Assembly (NCBI RefSeq): GCF_000220525.1
Contig: NZ_AFPK01000062.1
Location: forward strand, 46,163 to 110,162
From: Ochrovirga pacifica
Lineage (GTDB): Bacteria > Bacteroidota > Bacteroidia > Flavobacteriales > Flavobacteriaceae
Direction of reading: 5' to 3'
DNA length: 64,000 nucleotides
Shown one piece after another: positions 56,198 through 64,000 of the stretch. Under the pieces are notes generated by a model, which was not told the DNA's origin, did no database searches, and saw only the letters and a list, made by a program, of their open reading frames with translations. Position 1 is the first letter of the stretch. Each line of letters begins with the position of its first letter. A program made the translations under genes and the position numbers.

Positions 56198-57493
56198 TTA
56201 TTTGTTTTTGCTTACTTTCTTTTTGATAAGATACAAAATAGTTAGACCTAAAACCAAGGCTACAATGGCAATAAACTCATCTTTGGTTAAATTGGACAAT
56301 ACCCAAACAATGGTGGCTACTGCTAAAATGGGAATTAGCAATCCGCCTGGTGCTTTAAATCCTTTGGTATCTGACACCATTTTTCTCAGCTTAATTACCG
56401 ATAAGGAAACTCCCAAATATACCAATAAAATAGTCGCACTAGAAAAAATAGCCAACTGTTCAAAACCTCCTAAAGAAGCAAACAAAAATCCTAAACTAGC
56501 ATAGGTAATAATGGCTACGTAAGGAGTTTTAAAAAGTGGATGTGTACTAGCCAATTGTGGTATTGGCAACACCTGATCTTTGGCTGCTCTGTACAAAATA
56601 CGTGGCATGCTTAGTACCTCGCCTGTTACAATTCCAAACATCGATATGGCTGCAGCAGCTGTCATAATGCTTAGCCCCACAGGTCCAAACACTTGGTTTG
56701 CCAACTGTCCTAAAGGATTTTCTTTGTGCAACAGCAAATCGGAACCTAACACTCCCATGCTTACGGTTTGTATGGCAATGTAGAGTACTAAAATTCCTGT
56801 AATACTTAAAAAAATAGCTTTAGGAATGGTTTTGTTGGCTTTTTTAACCTCACCACTAATAGACAGTCCTGTCTCTGCTCCTTGAAAAGCAAAAAACAAG
56901 ACCAAACACACCTTTCCAATAGTGCCTAATGACGGAATTTCTTCTATGGCCAAATACGTTGTATTTACCGAGCCTGTAGCACAAGCAACCAATACCAAAA
57001 GGGACGTAATTTTAATTATTGTTAACAACTTTACCAAATTCATTCCTTGCTTAATTCCTCTTACGTTGATAGCTCCTAAACCTGCAAAAAACAAGGCAAA
57101 AAACAATACTTTTACCCAAGCTGTCTGAAACCAAGGGTTTACAGAACCTACCATGGCCATTAGGGCATTGGCCACAGCTGCATCTGCAGAAATGGTAGAC
57201 AACACAAACATTACCGAAGTTAAAAAGCCTGCATAGGGGCCAAAAGCGGTGTGGATATAAGCATAGGCTCCTCCAGAAACGGTGACCTTGCTCCCTACCT
57301 CGGCAAAACAAAACATCACTAAAGCCACCAACAAACCACAAAACAAATAGGCAAAAATACTGGCCGTTCCTAATTGTGCTGCCACCACAGCAGGCAAGGC
57401 AAAAATTCCGCCACCCACTACAATATTGATGATGTTTGCTCCCAAGCCTACCACATCTACCTCTCGTTTTAAGTCTTCTTGTGTATGGTTCAT
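56198..57493 (-). CDS. APC-family amino acid/polyamine permease
   Basis: This 431-residue integral membrane protein has about 12 hydrophobic helices. The N-terminus contains IINIVVGGGIFALPAVVA (APC consensus G-[GS]-G-I-F), followed by SGGAYAYIHTAFGPYAGF, LFFAFQGAETGLSISGEVKKANKTIPKAI and PYVAIITYASLGF. It resembles LAT/AAT-type amino acid permeases. It has no clear connection to either PUL or to the CRISPR genes beside it and looks like an unrelated housekeeping transporter. The substrate is not deducible. Confidence 0.85.
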   Translation of the reverse strand: MNHTQEDLKREVDVVGLGANIINIVVGGGIFALPAVVAAQLGTASIFAYLFCGLLVALVMFCFAEVGSKVTVSGGAYAYIHTAFGPYAGFLTSVMFVLSTISADAAVANALMAMVGSVNPWFQTAWVKVLFFALFFAGLGAINVRGIKQGMNLVKLLTIIKITSLLVLVACATGSVNTTYLAIEEIPSLGTIGKVCLVLFFAFQGAETGLSISGEVKKANKTIPKAIFLSITGILVLYIAIQTVSMGVLGSDLLLHKENPLGQLANQVFGPVGLSIMTAAAAISMFGIVTGEVLSMPRILYRAAKDQVLPIPQLASTHPLFKTPYVAIITYASLGFLFASLGGFEQLAIFSSATILLVYLGVSLSVIKLRKMVSDTKGFKAPGGLLIPILAVATIVWVLSNLTKDEFIAIVALVLGLTILYLIKKKVSKNK

Positions 57494-57623
57494 GTCTTAT
57501 TTGTTTAGCTAGCTACTATTTTAAAAAACATAAAAGTAGGCTTTTTTTTAAAATACAAACCCTAGTAGTAGCAGTTTAGAGGGTGCTATATGACAGGGAT
57601 AGAAAAGGCAAGTCTATAGCATA

Positions 57624-57705
57624 AAAAGAAAACGACAACTTTAGTTGCCGTTTTAAATGTTTTCACAACGGAATAATCCTTATTGTGAATTGATTTCAAA
57701 TTGTA
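57624..57705 (-). ncRNA. tracrRNA of the type II-C CRISPR locus
   Basis: On the minus strand, the 23-nt block 57705-57683 is an exact copy of the middle-to-end part of the CRISPR repeat as printed on the plus strand (ACAATTTGAAATCAATTCAC), hence complementary to the crRNA repeat. It is followed by AAGGATTATTCCG (nexus-like) and a terminal hairpin (57629-57639 with 57644-57654) and then TTCTTTTT. That is the anti-repeat, nexus, terminator order of type II tracrRNA. The 5' end may lie up to about 50 nt farther right and cannot be fixed. It is divergent from cas9. Confidence 0.85.
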
Positions 57706-57808
57706 ATGCTAATATATAAAAAAATATGATAGTTGTTAACTTAAATTATTATATTTAGAAATCTTTTAAAAATTGCAACTACAATAACATATAATATAAC
57801 AAACATCT

Positions 57809-57831
57809 CCTTTTGTTAAAACAGCAAAAGG
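57809..57831 (+). promoter_or_regulatory. Short hairpin in the cas9 leader
   Basis: The arms CCTTTTG (57809-57815) and CAAAAGG (57825-57831) lie 15 bp before the chosen cas9 start. They could influence translation; they overlap an alternative TTG start (57813). Confidence 0.4.
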
Positions 57832-57845
57832 ATAAAATAATTGGT

Positions 57846-60800
57846 ATGAACAAAAAAATATTAGGATTAGACTTGGGAACCAATTCTATTGGTTGGGCAT
57901 TGGTTAAACAGGATTTAGAAAACAAATATGGTGAAATAATAGGATGTGGTTCACGAATTATACCTATGAGTCAAGATGTATTAGGTAAGTTTGATGCTGG
58001 TATCTCAATTTCTCAAACTGCTGAGAGAACGAATTATAGAAGTGTAAGGAAATTAATACAACGAAACACCTTAAGAAGAGAACGTTTACATAGGGTTTTA
58101 CACCAATTAGATTTTTTACCTAAGCATTACAATGATTCTATTGATTTTGAGAAAAAATTAGGTCAGTTTAAAACTGACAAAGAAACTAAGCTTAATTACT
58201 TTGTTAATCAGCATGGTAAACATGAATTTTTATTTAAAGATTCATTTAATGAAATGGTTAAAGAGTTTAAAGAAGAACAACCTGAATTATTTTATATAAA
58301 AAACAATGGAAAAGAAACCAAAATTCCTTACGACTGGACTATCTATTATTTAAGAAAAAAAGCTTTATCTAAAAAAATATCTAAAGAAGAACTTTCTTGG
58401 CTTGTTTTAAACTTCAACCAAAAAAGAGGTTATTATCAGTTAAGAGGGGAAATTGATGAAGAAAAAGAAAAAAACAAACGTTATGAAAAACTGTATGTTT
58501 CTGAAGTTGTAAAAACAAATAATACAATAAAAAAAACAGGAGAATATTTATATGATATTTATTTTGATAATGGTTGGAAATATGAAAAACAAACCACAAA
58601 ACCACAAGACTGGCTTCACAAGCATAAAGAATTTATTATTACAACTACTACCTTAAAGAATGGTGAAACCAAAAGAACTTTTAAAACAGTAGACTCTGAA
58701 AAAGATTGGATAGCCATCAAATCTAAAACAGAACAAGATATAAAAGAGTCCAACAAAACAGTTGGAGCATTTATTTATGACACACTACTAAAAAATCCTA
58801 CTCAAAAAATAAGAGGTAGTTTAGTTAAAACGATTGAACGAAAGTTTTATCGTGAAGAATTTGAGAAGATTTTAAAGGAACAAATCAAGCACCGTCCTGA
58901 AATAAATGTAAACACAGCTATAGGAAAAGAAAACTATACAAAATGTGTTACAGAATTATATCCACGAAATGAAGCCCATGCAAATAATATCTTAACTAAT
59001 GATTTTAATTATCTATTTACAAAAGACATCCTTTTTTATCAAAGACCATTAAAAAGTAAAAAGTCTGAAATAGCAAATTGTCAATACGAATATAGAACAT
59101 ATATTAAAAAAAAGGAGAAAACAGGAAAAGAAGAAAGGGTAAAACAACCTTTAAAAGCTACACCAAAATCTCATCCATTATTTCAAGAATTTCGTCTTTG
59201 GCAATTTATTCATAATTTAAAAATTTATATTAGAGAAACTACCGTTGGTAATAAACCTCTATTTGATGTTGATATTACTGATACTTTTTTTACATCAGAG
59301 AATGATTGGGCTACTTTATTTGAATACTTAAACAATAAAAAAGAGATTGAACAAAAACATGTTCTTGAATATTTAGTTTCTAAAAAAATTATTTCAAAAT
59401 CTGAAAAAACAGATTATCGTTGGAATTATGTAGAAGATAAGAAATACCCTGGTAACGAAACTCGTGTAGATTTTATAAATAGATTAAAAAAAGTTGAAAA
59501 CTTAAACGTTGATGAGTTTTTAACATCAGAACTGGAATTTAAACTATGGCATATTATTTACTCTGTTACAGATAAAAATGAGTATGAAAAAGCTTTAGAA
59601 AATTTTGCCATTAGACAAAACATAGATAAAGATTCATTTGTTAATAGCTTTAAAAAATTCCCACCATTTAAAAGTGATTATGGAGCATACTCCACAAAAG
59701 CAATCAAGAAATTATTGCCTTTGATGCGATTAGGTAAGTTTTGGGACGGTAGCGAAATACCTAAAGTAGTTGTTGAAAAAATAACAGATATTAAAACAAG
59801 GTTAACCTCTGTAAATTATGATGAAAGTCTATTTAAAAAAGATGAGAAAAAAATACTTGAGACTATTGTAGATGACATTACTCCTAAACAATTACTAAAA
59901 AGTTTTGTTAAGCTAAAAGGTAAAAATCATTTAGCAGGTTTAAATACTTATCAAGCTTGTTATCTTGTATATGAACGACATTCTGAAAGTAGTGATATTA
60001 CGCAGTGGGAAAATCCTGATGATATTGATTCTTTCTTAAATCACTTTAAACAGCATAGTTTACGAAATCCTATTGTAGAACAAGTTGTAACAGAAACATT
60101 ACGTACTGTTAGAGATATTTGGAAATATTACGGAAATGGAAGCCCTAATTATTTTAATGAAATTCATATTGAATTAGGACGTGAAATGAAAAATCCGGCT
60201 GACAAACGTAAACAAATGTCAGCAAAAATAAATGAAAATGAAAATACCAATCAGCGTATCAAAGGGATTCTTCAAGAACTGATGAATGATGGTGTTCAAG
60301 ATATTAAGCCCTACTCCCCAAGTCAACAAGAAATATTAAAAATATACGAAGAAGGAATTTCACAAAATCCTAATGTTGACTATTCAAAAGTAAGTGAAGA
60401 TGAAATAACTAAAATTAAAAAAAGTAACAACCCTACCCTAAAAGAAATACAACGCTACAAACTTTGGTTAGAACAAAAATATATTTCTCCATACACAGGA
60501 AAACCAATACCATTATCAGAACTTTTTACACCAGCTTATCAAATAGAACATATAATACCTCAATCTAGGTATTTTGATAATTCCTTAAGCAATAAAATCA
60601 TTTGTGAAAGTGAAGTAAATGAGGATAAAAGTAACAAAACTGCTTATGAGTATTTAAAAACAAATGGTGGTAGTATTGTACATGGTCATCATTTACTATC
60701 ACTTAAAGAATATGAAGATCATTGTCAACATTACTTTAAAAAGAACAGAACAAAACTTAAGAACCTTTTGAGTGAAGAAATACCAGAAGGATTTATTAAT

Positions 60801-62363
60801 CGTCAATTAAATGACAGTAGATATATTAGTAAACTCATCAAAGGTTTACTAAGTAATATTGTTAGAGAAGAAAATGAACAAGAAGCTACCTCTAAAAACA
60901 TTGTACCTGTAACTGGGAGTATTACGTCTAAACTAAAACAAGATTGGGGATTGAATGATAAATGGAACGAAATTATAGCACCTCGTTTTAAGCGTTTAAA
61001 TAAAATGACCAACTCTAACGACTTTGGTTATTTTGATGAAAAAATAAATACGTTTAGAATTCAAGTTCCAGATGCAATTTCTAGAGGATTTAATAAAAAA
61101 AGGATAGACCACAGGCATCATACCTTAGATGCATTGGTAATTGCTTGTTGTACAAAAAAACACATACAATATTTAAACTCTTTAAATAATGAAATCATAA
61201 AACACGAGTTAAAACCATCTATATTAATTAAAAACGCACAAGGTGATTACACCAAACACTTTATGTTGCCATGGAATAATTTTCCTATAGATTGTAAAAA
61301 TGCTATTGAAAACACTATTGTAAGCTTTAAACAAAATTTACGTGTCATTAACAAAACATCTAATAAGTACCAAAGCTATAAAGATGAAAACGGAAATTTA
61401 AGATTAGGTAAAGATGGTAAACCTAAAAAGGGATTAACCAAACAAACTAAAGGAAATAATTGGGCTGTTCGTAAAGCTATGCATGAGGATACTTTTTATG
61501 GCGAAATTGTAGATGGAGAAAATAAAGGAAAATTAAAAATTAAAACTTTACTAGATACTAGTTTTGATGTAAAGAAAATTGAAGACAAGGTTTTAGATAA
61601 ATCAATAAGAACTATTTTGATTAATTATTTAAAACAAGATAAGTACAAAAACTTATCTAAACCCCACGAAGAAGCTTTCAGTCCTAATGGAATAATTGAA
61701 ATGAATAAAAATATAATTTCACTAAACAATAATATTCCTCACAAACCAATAAAAAGAGTAACATTAAAACATGAAAAAGGTAAAAAATTCTCCATAAAAA
61801 CTTTACTTGATAAAAAAACAAAATTTGCTAAGTCAGCTACAGGTACAAATGTTTTCTTCTGTATCTATAAAAATATCAACGGTAAAATAAAATACCATAC
61901 CCCAAGCTTTGAAGAGATTATTGAAATACAAAAGCAAGAGTTTGAAATAAAATATAAATCAAAATTAAATGTACCTGAAACTCTCTTCGACAAAAAAGAA
62001 TCTTTTGAACTATTATTTTACTTACAACCTAACGATCTAGTCTATTTACCTAATGACGAGGAACTAAAAAACAGACAATTAATTGACTTTAATAATTTAA
62101 ACAAAAAACAAATCAAGAGAATTTATAAGTTTACTGACGGGTCTGGTACTACAGCTAATTTCATTCCTTATCAAGTTGCTAAGGTTATTTTTAATCTAAA
62201 CAAAAAAGAACAAGCAAAATCATCTTTTAAATATCCTATTCAAAATGAATTTGGAGTAGGAAGTCCACAGTCTAAAAATCAAAAATCTATTGAAGGTATT
62301 CTTATAAAGGAAAGATGTATTAAATTAAAAATAGACCGTTTGGGTAATATTTCAAAAGCATAA
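57846..62363 (+). CDS. cas9: Cas9, type II-C
   Basis: The start is taken as ATG 57846, placing the RuvC-I motif KKILGLDLGTNSIGWALV right at the N-terminus (1505 residues); a TTG start at 57813 adds 11 residues without homology. The arginine-rich bridge helix is RTNYRSVRKLIQRNTLRRERLHR (about 55-80). RuvC-II includes IHIELGREMKNP, HNH is YQIEHIIPQSRYFDNSLSNKIICESEVNEDKSNKTAYEYL (about 900-935), and RuvC-III is HRHHTLDALVIACC (about 1085). All nuclease residues are present. A size of about 1500 is usual for Bacteroidota Cas9. cas1 follows after 4 bp. It cleaves DNA guided by crRNA and tracrRNA. Confidence 0.96.
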   Translation: MNKKILGLDLGTNSIGWALVKQDLENKYGEIIGCGSRIIPMSQDVLGKFDAGISISQTAERTNYRSVRKLIQRNTLRRERLHRVLHQLDFLPKHYNDSIDFEKKLGQFKTDKETKLNYFVNQHGKHEFLFKDSFNEMVKEFKEEQPELFYIKNNGKETKIPYDWTIYYLRKKALSKKISKEELSWLVLNFNQKRGYYQLRGEIDEEKEKNKRYEKLYVSEVVKTNNTIKKTGEYLYDIYFDNGWKYEKQTTKPQDWLHKHKEFIITTTTLKNGETKRTFKTVDSEKDWIAIKSKTEQDIKESNKTVGAFIYDTLLKNPTQKIRGSLVKTIERKFYREEFEKILKEQIKHRPEINVNTAIGKENYTKCVTELYPRNEAHANNILTNDFNYLFTKDILFYQRPLKSKKSEIANCQYEYRTYIKKKEKTGKEERVKQPLKATPKSHPLFQEFRLWQFIHNLKIYIRETTVGNKPLFDVDITDTFFTSENDWATLFEYLNNKKEIEQKHVLEYLVSKKIISKSEKTDYRWNYVEDKKYPGNETRVDFINRLKKVENLNVDEFLTSELEFKLWHIIYSVTDKNEYEKALENFAIRQNIDKDSFVNSFKKFPPFKSDYGAYSTKAIKKLLPLMRLGKFWDGSEIPKVVVEKITDIKTRLTSVNYDESLFKKDEKKILETIVDDITPKQLLKSFVKLKGKNHLAGLNTYQACYLVYERHSESSDITQWENPDDIDSFLNHFKQHSLRNPIVEQVVTETLRTVRDIWKYYGNGSPNYFNEIHIELGREMKNPADKRKQMSAKINENENTNQRIKGILQELMNDGVQDIKPYSPSQQEILKIYEEGISQNPNVDYSKVSEDEITKIKKSNNPTLKEIQRYKLWLEQKYISPYTGKPIPLSELFTPAYQIEHIIPQSRYFDNSLSNKIICESEVNEDKSNKTAYEYLKTNGGSIVHGHHLLSLKEYEDHCQHYFKKNRTKLKNLLSEEIPEGFINRQLNDSRYISKLIKGLLSNIVREENEQEATSKNIVPVTGSITSKLKQDWGLNDKWNEIIAPRFKRLNKMTNSNDFGYFDEKINTFRIQVPDAISRGFNKKRIDHRHHTLDALVIACCTKKHIQYLNSLNNEIIKHELKPSILIKNAQGDYTKHFMLPWNNFPIDCKNAIENTIVSFKQNLRVINKTSNKYQSYKDENGNLRLGKDGKPKKGLTKQTKGNNWAVRKAMHEDTFYGEIVDGENKGKLKIKTLLDTSFDVKKIEDKVLDKSIRTILINYLKQDKYKNLSKPHEEAFSPNGIIEMNKNIISLNNNIPHKPIKRVTLKHEKGKKFSIKTLLDKKTKFAKSATGTNVFFCIYKNINGKIKYHTPSFEEIIEIQKQEFEIKYKSKLNVPETLFDKKESFELLFYLQPNDLVYLPNDEELKNRQLIDFNNLNKKQIKRIYKFTDGSGTTANFIPYQVAKVIFNLNKKEQAKSSFKYPIQNEFGVGSPQSKNQKSIEGILIKERCIKLKIDRLGNISKA

Positions 62364-62367
62364 ACGA

Positions 62368-63255
62368 ATGATCAAACGTACCATCTACATAGGAAACCCA
62401 GCCCACCTTAAACTAAAAAACCAACAACTATTGGTTCAAGAACCTAAGGGCGCTATCAAAGGAACGGTTCCTATAGAAGACATGGCTTTGTTGGTGTTAG
62501 ATCATTATCAAATTACTATTAGTACACAGGTAATTAACAGCTTACAAGGAAATGGTGTATGTATTGTTACCTGCGATGCACATCATCTTCCTTTTGGAAT
62601 CACTTTACCGCTTTACGGACATAGTGAACATTCCGAACGTGTTAAATATCAATTGGATGTAAGCGAACCTTTAAAAAAACAATTATGGAAACAAACCATA
62701 CAGCAAAAAATTAAAAACCAAGAGGCTTTACTTAAACTAAACAATCGAGTCCATGAACCTATGGAAACATACAGAACGGCTACCAAAAGTGGAGATACAA
62801 CCAATACCGAAGGAAAAGCTGCACAGCACTATTGGAAACATTTATTTCCCGAGTTTCAACGCAACCGATTTGGAGATGCTCCCAATGCACTTTTAAATTT
62901 TGGCTATGCTATTTTACGAAGCATTGTCGCCAGAGCTTTGGTTAGTTCCGGATTATTACCAGTATTGGGTTTGTTCCATAAAAACAAGTACAATCCGTAC
63001 TGTTTGGCAGATGATATTATGGAACCCTACCGACCCTTTGTAGATAAAATGGTGGTGAATTATGTAAATAATAACGGAGAAACGGATGAATTAACCAAAG
63101 AGGTAAAAGCCTATTTGTTGGGCATTGCTACGCAAGATGTTTGGATAGATGGACAACAAAGACCTTTGTTAGTAGCTGTTACCACCACAACAGCATCATT
63201 GTACAAATGTTATATAGGTGAACTAAGAACTATTAAATATCCTGAACTAGATTGA
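62368..63255 (+). CDS. cas1: Cas1 integrase
   Basis: This 295-residue protein starts MIKRTIYIGNPAHLKLKNQQL, then GTVPIEDMALLVLDHYQITIS and GVCIVTCDAHHLPFG. The catalytic domain contains DAPNALLNFGYAILRSIVARALVSSGLLPVLGLFHKNKYNPYCLADDIMEPYRPFVD, with metal residues in the Asn/Glu, His and Asp positions typical of type II Cas1. It inserts new spacers with Cas2. It starts 4 bp after cas9 and ends 6 bp before cas2; with no csn2 or cas4 the locus is type II-C. Confidence 0.96.
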   Translation: MIKRTIYIGNPAHLKLKNQQLLVQEPKGAIKGTVPIEDMALLVLDHYQITISTQVINSLQGNGVCIVTCDAHHLPFGITLPLYGHSEHSERVKYQLDVSEPLKKQLWKQTIQQKIKNQEALLKLNNRVHEPMETYRTATKSGDTTNTEGKAAQHYWKHLFPEFQRNRFGDAPNALLNFGYAILRSIVARALVSSGLLPVLGLFHKNKYNPYCLADDIMEPYRPFVDKMVVNYVNNNGETDELTKEVKAYLLGIATQDVWIDGQQRPLLVAVTTTTASLYKCYIGELRTIKYPELD

Positions 63256-63258
63256 TAA

Positions 63259-63600
<342 letters not shown>

Positions 63601-63614
63601 AACAAATAAGGTCT

Positions 63615-63628
63615 TCGAGCGAAGTCGA
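63615..63628 (+). repeat. Interspersed short repeat, copy 2
   Basis: The core TCGAGCGAAGTCGA differs by one base from the minus-strand core at 35443-35456. It lies between cas2 and the array terminator. Confidence 0.6.
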
Positions 63629-63731
63629 AAAGTAAGCATTCATTATAAATTCAGTGATTTAGAATTAAAAAACAAAACCTTAGAATACTAAAAAATAAAG
63701 TTTTGCTCTTATTTTTCTCATTCAAAAAAAT

Positions 63732-63769
63732 AATCCCCAACCCTCTATTTCTCTAGAGTTTTGGGGATT
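63732..63769 (-). terminator. Terminator for the CRISPR array transcript
   Basis: The arms AATCCCCAA and TTGGGGATT, extended by inner pairs, are followed on the minus strand by ATTTTTTTG. It lies just left of the last visible repeat. On the plus strand there is no T-run, so it terminates minus-strand transcription coming from the array. Confidence 0.8.
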
Positions 63770-63772
63770 GAC

Positions 63773-64000
63773 CTTGTGATTCCTCACATAAAAATACAAT
63801 TTGAAATCAATTCACAACACGTAGTCACCTACGTATACGTGTCCGTATCTTGTGATTCCTCACATAAAAATACAATTTGAAATCAATTCACAACTTTAAC
63901 ACCTTTAAACACTACTGCATCTGTCTTGTGATTCCTCACATAAAAATACAATTTGAAATCAATTCACAACCCGTTGTCATTTACAAAAACGCAAAACTTC
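63773..64000 (-). CRISPR. Type II-C CRISPR array, first three repeats; continues beyond the window
   Basis: Three identical 46-nt repeats (63773-63818, 63849-63894, 63925-63970) are separated by 30-nt spacers (63819-63848, 63895-63924, and a third filling 63971-64000). Read as crRNA on the minus strand, the repeat begins GTTGTGAATTGATTTC and ends with a small hairpin (TGTGAGGAATCACA). The orientation follows from the tracrRNA anti-repeat and the terminator on its left. If so, the repeats seen here are the leader-distal, oldest end. The right end is outside the window. Confidence 0.97.

Noticed and set aside
55913..56245. Plus-strand 110-residue frame between GH117 and permease
   Set aside because: It overlaps the permease 3' end, has no recognisable motif or leader and an AT-driven composition; treated as spurious.
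57813..57845. TTG start of cas9 at 57813
   Set aside because: The extra 11 residues lie in a hairpin leader and have no counterpart before the RuvC-I motif; ATG 57846 is preferred.

Overview
The window is AT-rich and comes from a marine polysaccharide-degrading Bacteroidota, most likely a flavobacterium. The evidence is a SusC/SusD pair, type IX secretion (T9SS) C-terminal domains, many secreted or lipoprotein glycoside hydrolases and formylglycine sulfatases, an RteC/excisionase-type integrated element, and a Bacteroidota-style type II-C CRISPR system with 46-nt repeats and 30-nt spacers. The genus cannot be fixed from sequence alone; Wenyingzhuangia-, Formosa- or Polaribacter-like organisms carry comparable loci.

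Region 1 (1-33.9 kb) is a polysaccharide utilization locus (PUL), almost all on the minus strand. Read in the direction of transcription, it holds a ROK/BadF-type sugar kinase and a membrane-spanning Kelch/winged-helix regulator. A plus-strand GH71/99-like enzyme is followed by three paralogous beta-helix surface proteins, one of them decayed. The core operon is susC, susD, a GH99-like lipoprotein, a GH71/99-like lipoprotein and two GH92 alpha-mannosidases. After a terminator come a calcium-repeat lipoprotein, a sulfatase, a GH141-like beta-helix enzyme with a decayed duplicate, a sulfatase remnant, a small Spy-like protein, an esterase, a T9SS-exported cytochrome c protein, and a third GH92 cut by the window edge. 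Three GH92 and three GH99-type proteins plus sulfatase and esterase suggest a sulfated and/or acylated alpha-mannose-containing glycan (inference).

Region 2 (34.1-38.7 kb) is a small integrated element with a DnaC-like ATPase, a DNA-binding protein, an excisionase-like HTH protein, an RteC-like protein and a tyrosine integrase. A perfect 21-bp inverted repeat lies upstream of the excisionase and integrase genes. tRNA-Ser(UGA) follows at 38.9 kb.

Region 3 (39.0-55.9 kb) is a second catabolic block, all minus strand: five intact sulfatases, one sulfatase remnant, a PhoD-like phosphatase, a GH2, a GH117 (anhydrogalactosidase-type) and a large T9SS beta-helix protein. GH117 + GH2 + many sulfatases points to a red-algal sulfated galactan (agar/porphyran/carrageenan class). 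No SusC/D, endo-hydrolase or sulfatase-maturating enzyme is seen here, so these must lie elsewhere.

Region 4 (56.2-64 kb) holds an APC-family permease and then a type II-C CRISPR-Cas locus: a minus-strand tracrRNA, cas9, cas1, cas2 and the start of an array that runs off the right edge. The anti-repeat, the tracrRNA terminator and a terminator between cas2 and the array all indicate that the array and tracrRNA are transcribed on the minus strand, opposite to the cas genes.

Erosion is a theme: four decayed genes (two sulfatases, two beta-helix proteins) sit beside intact relatives, as expected in PULs undergoing duplication and loss.
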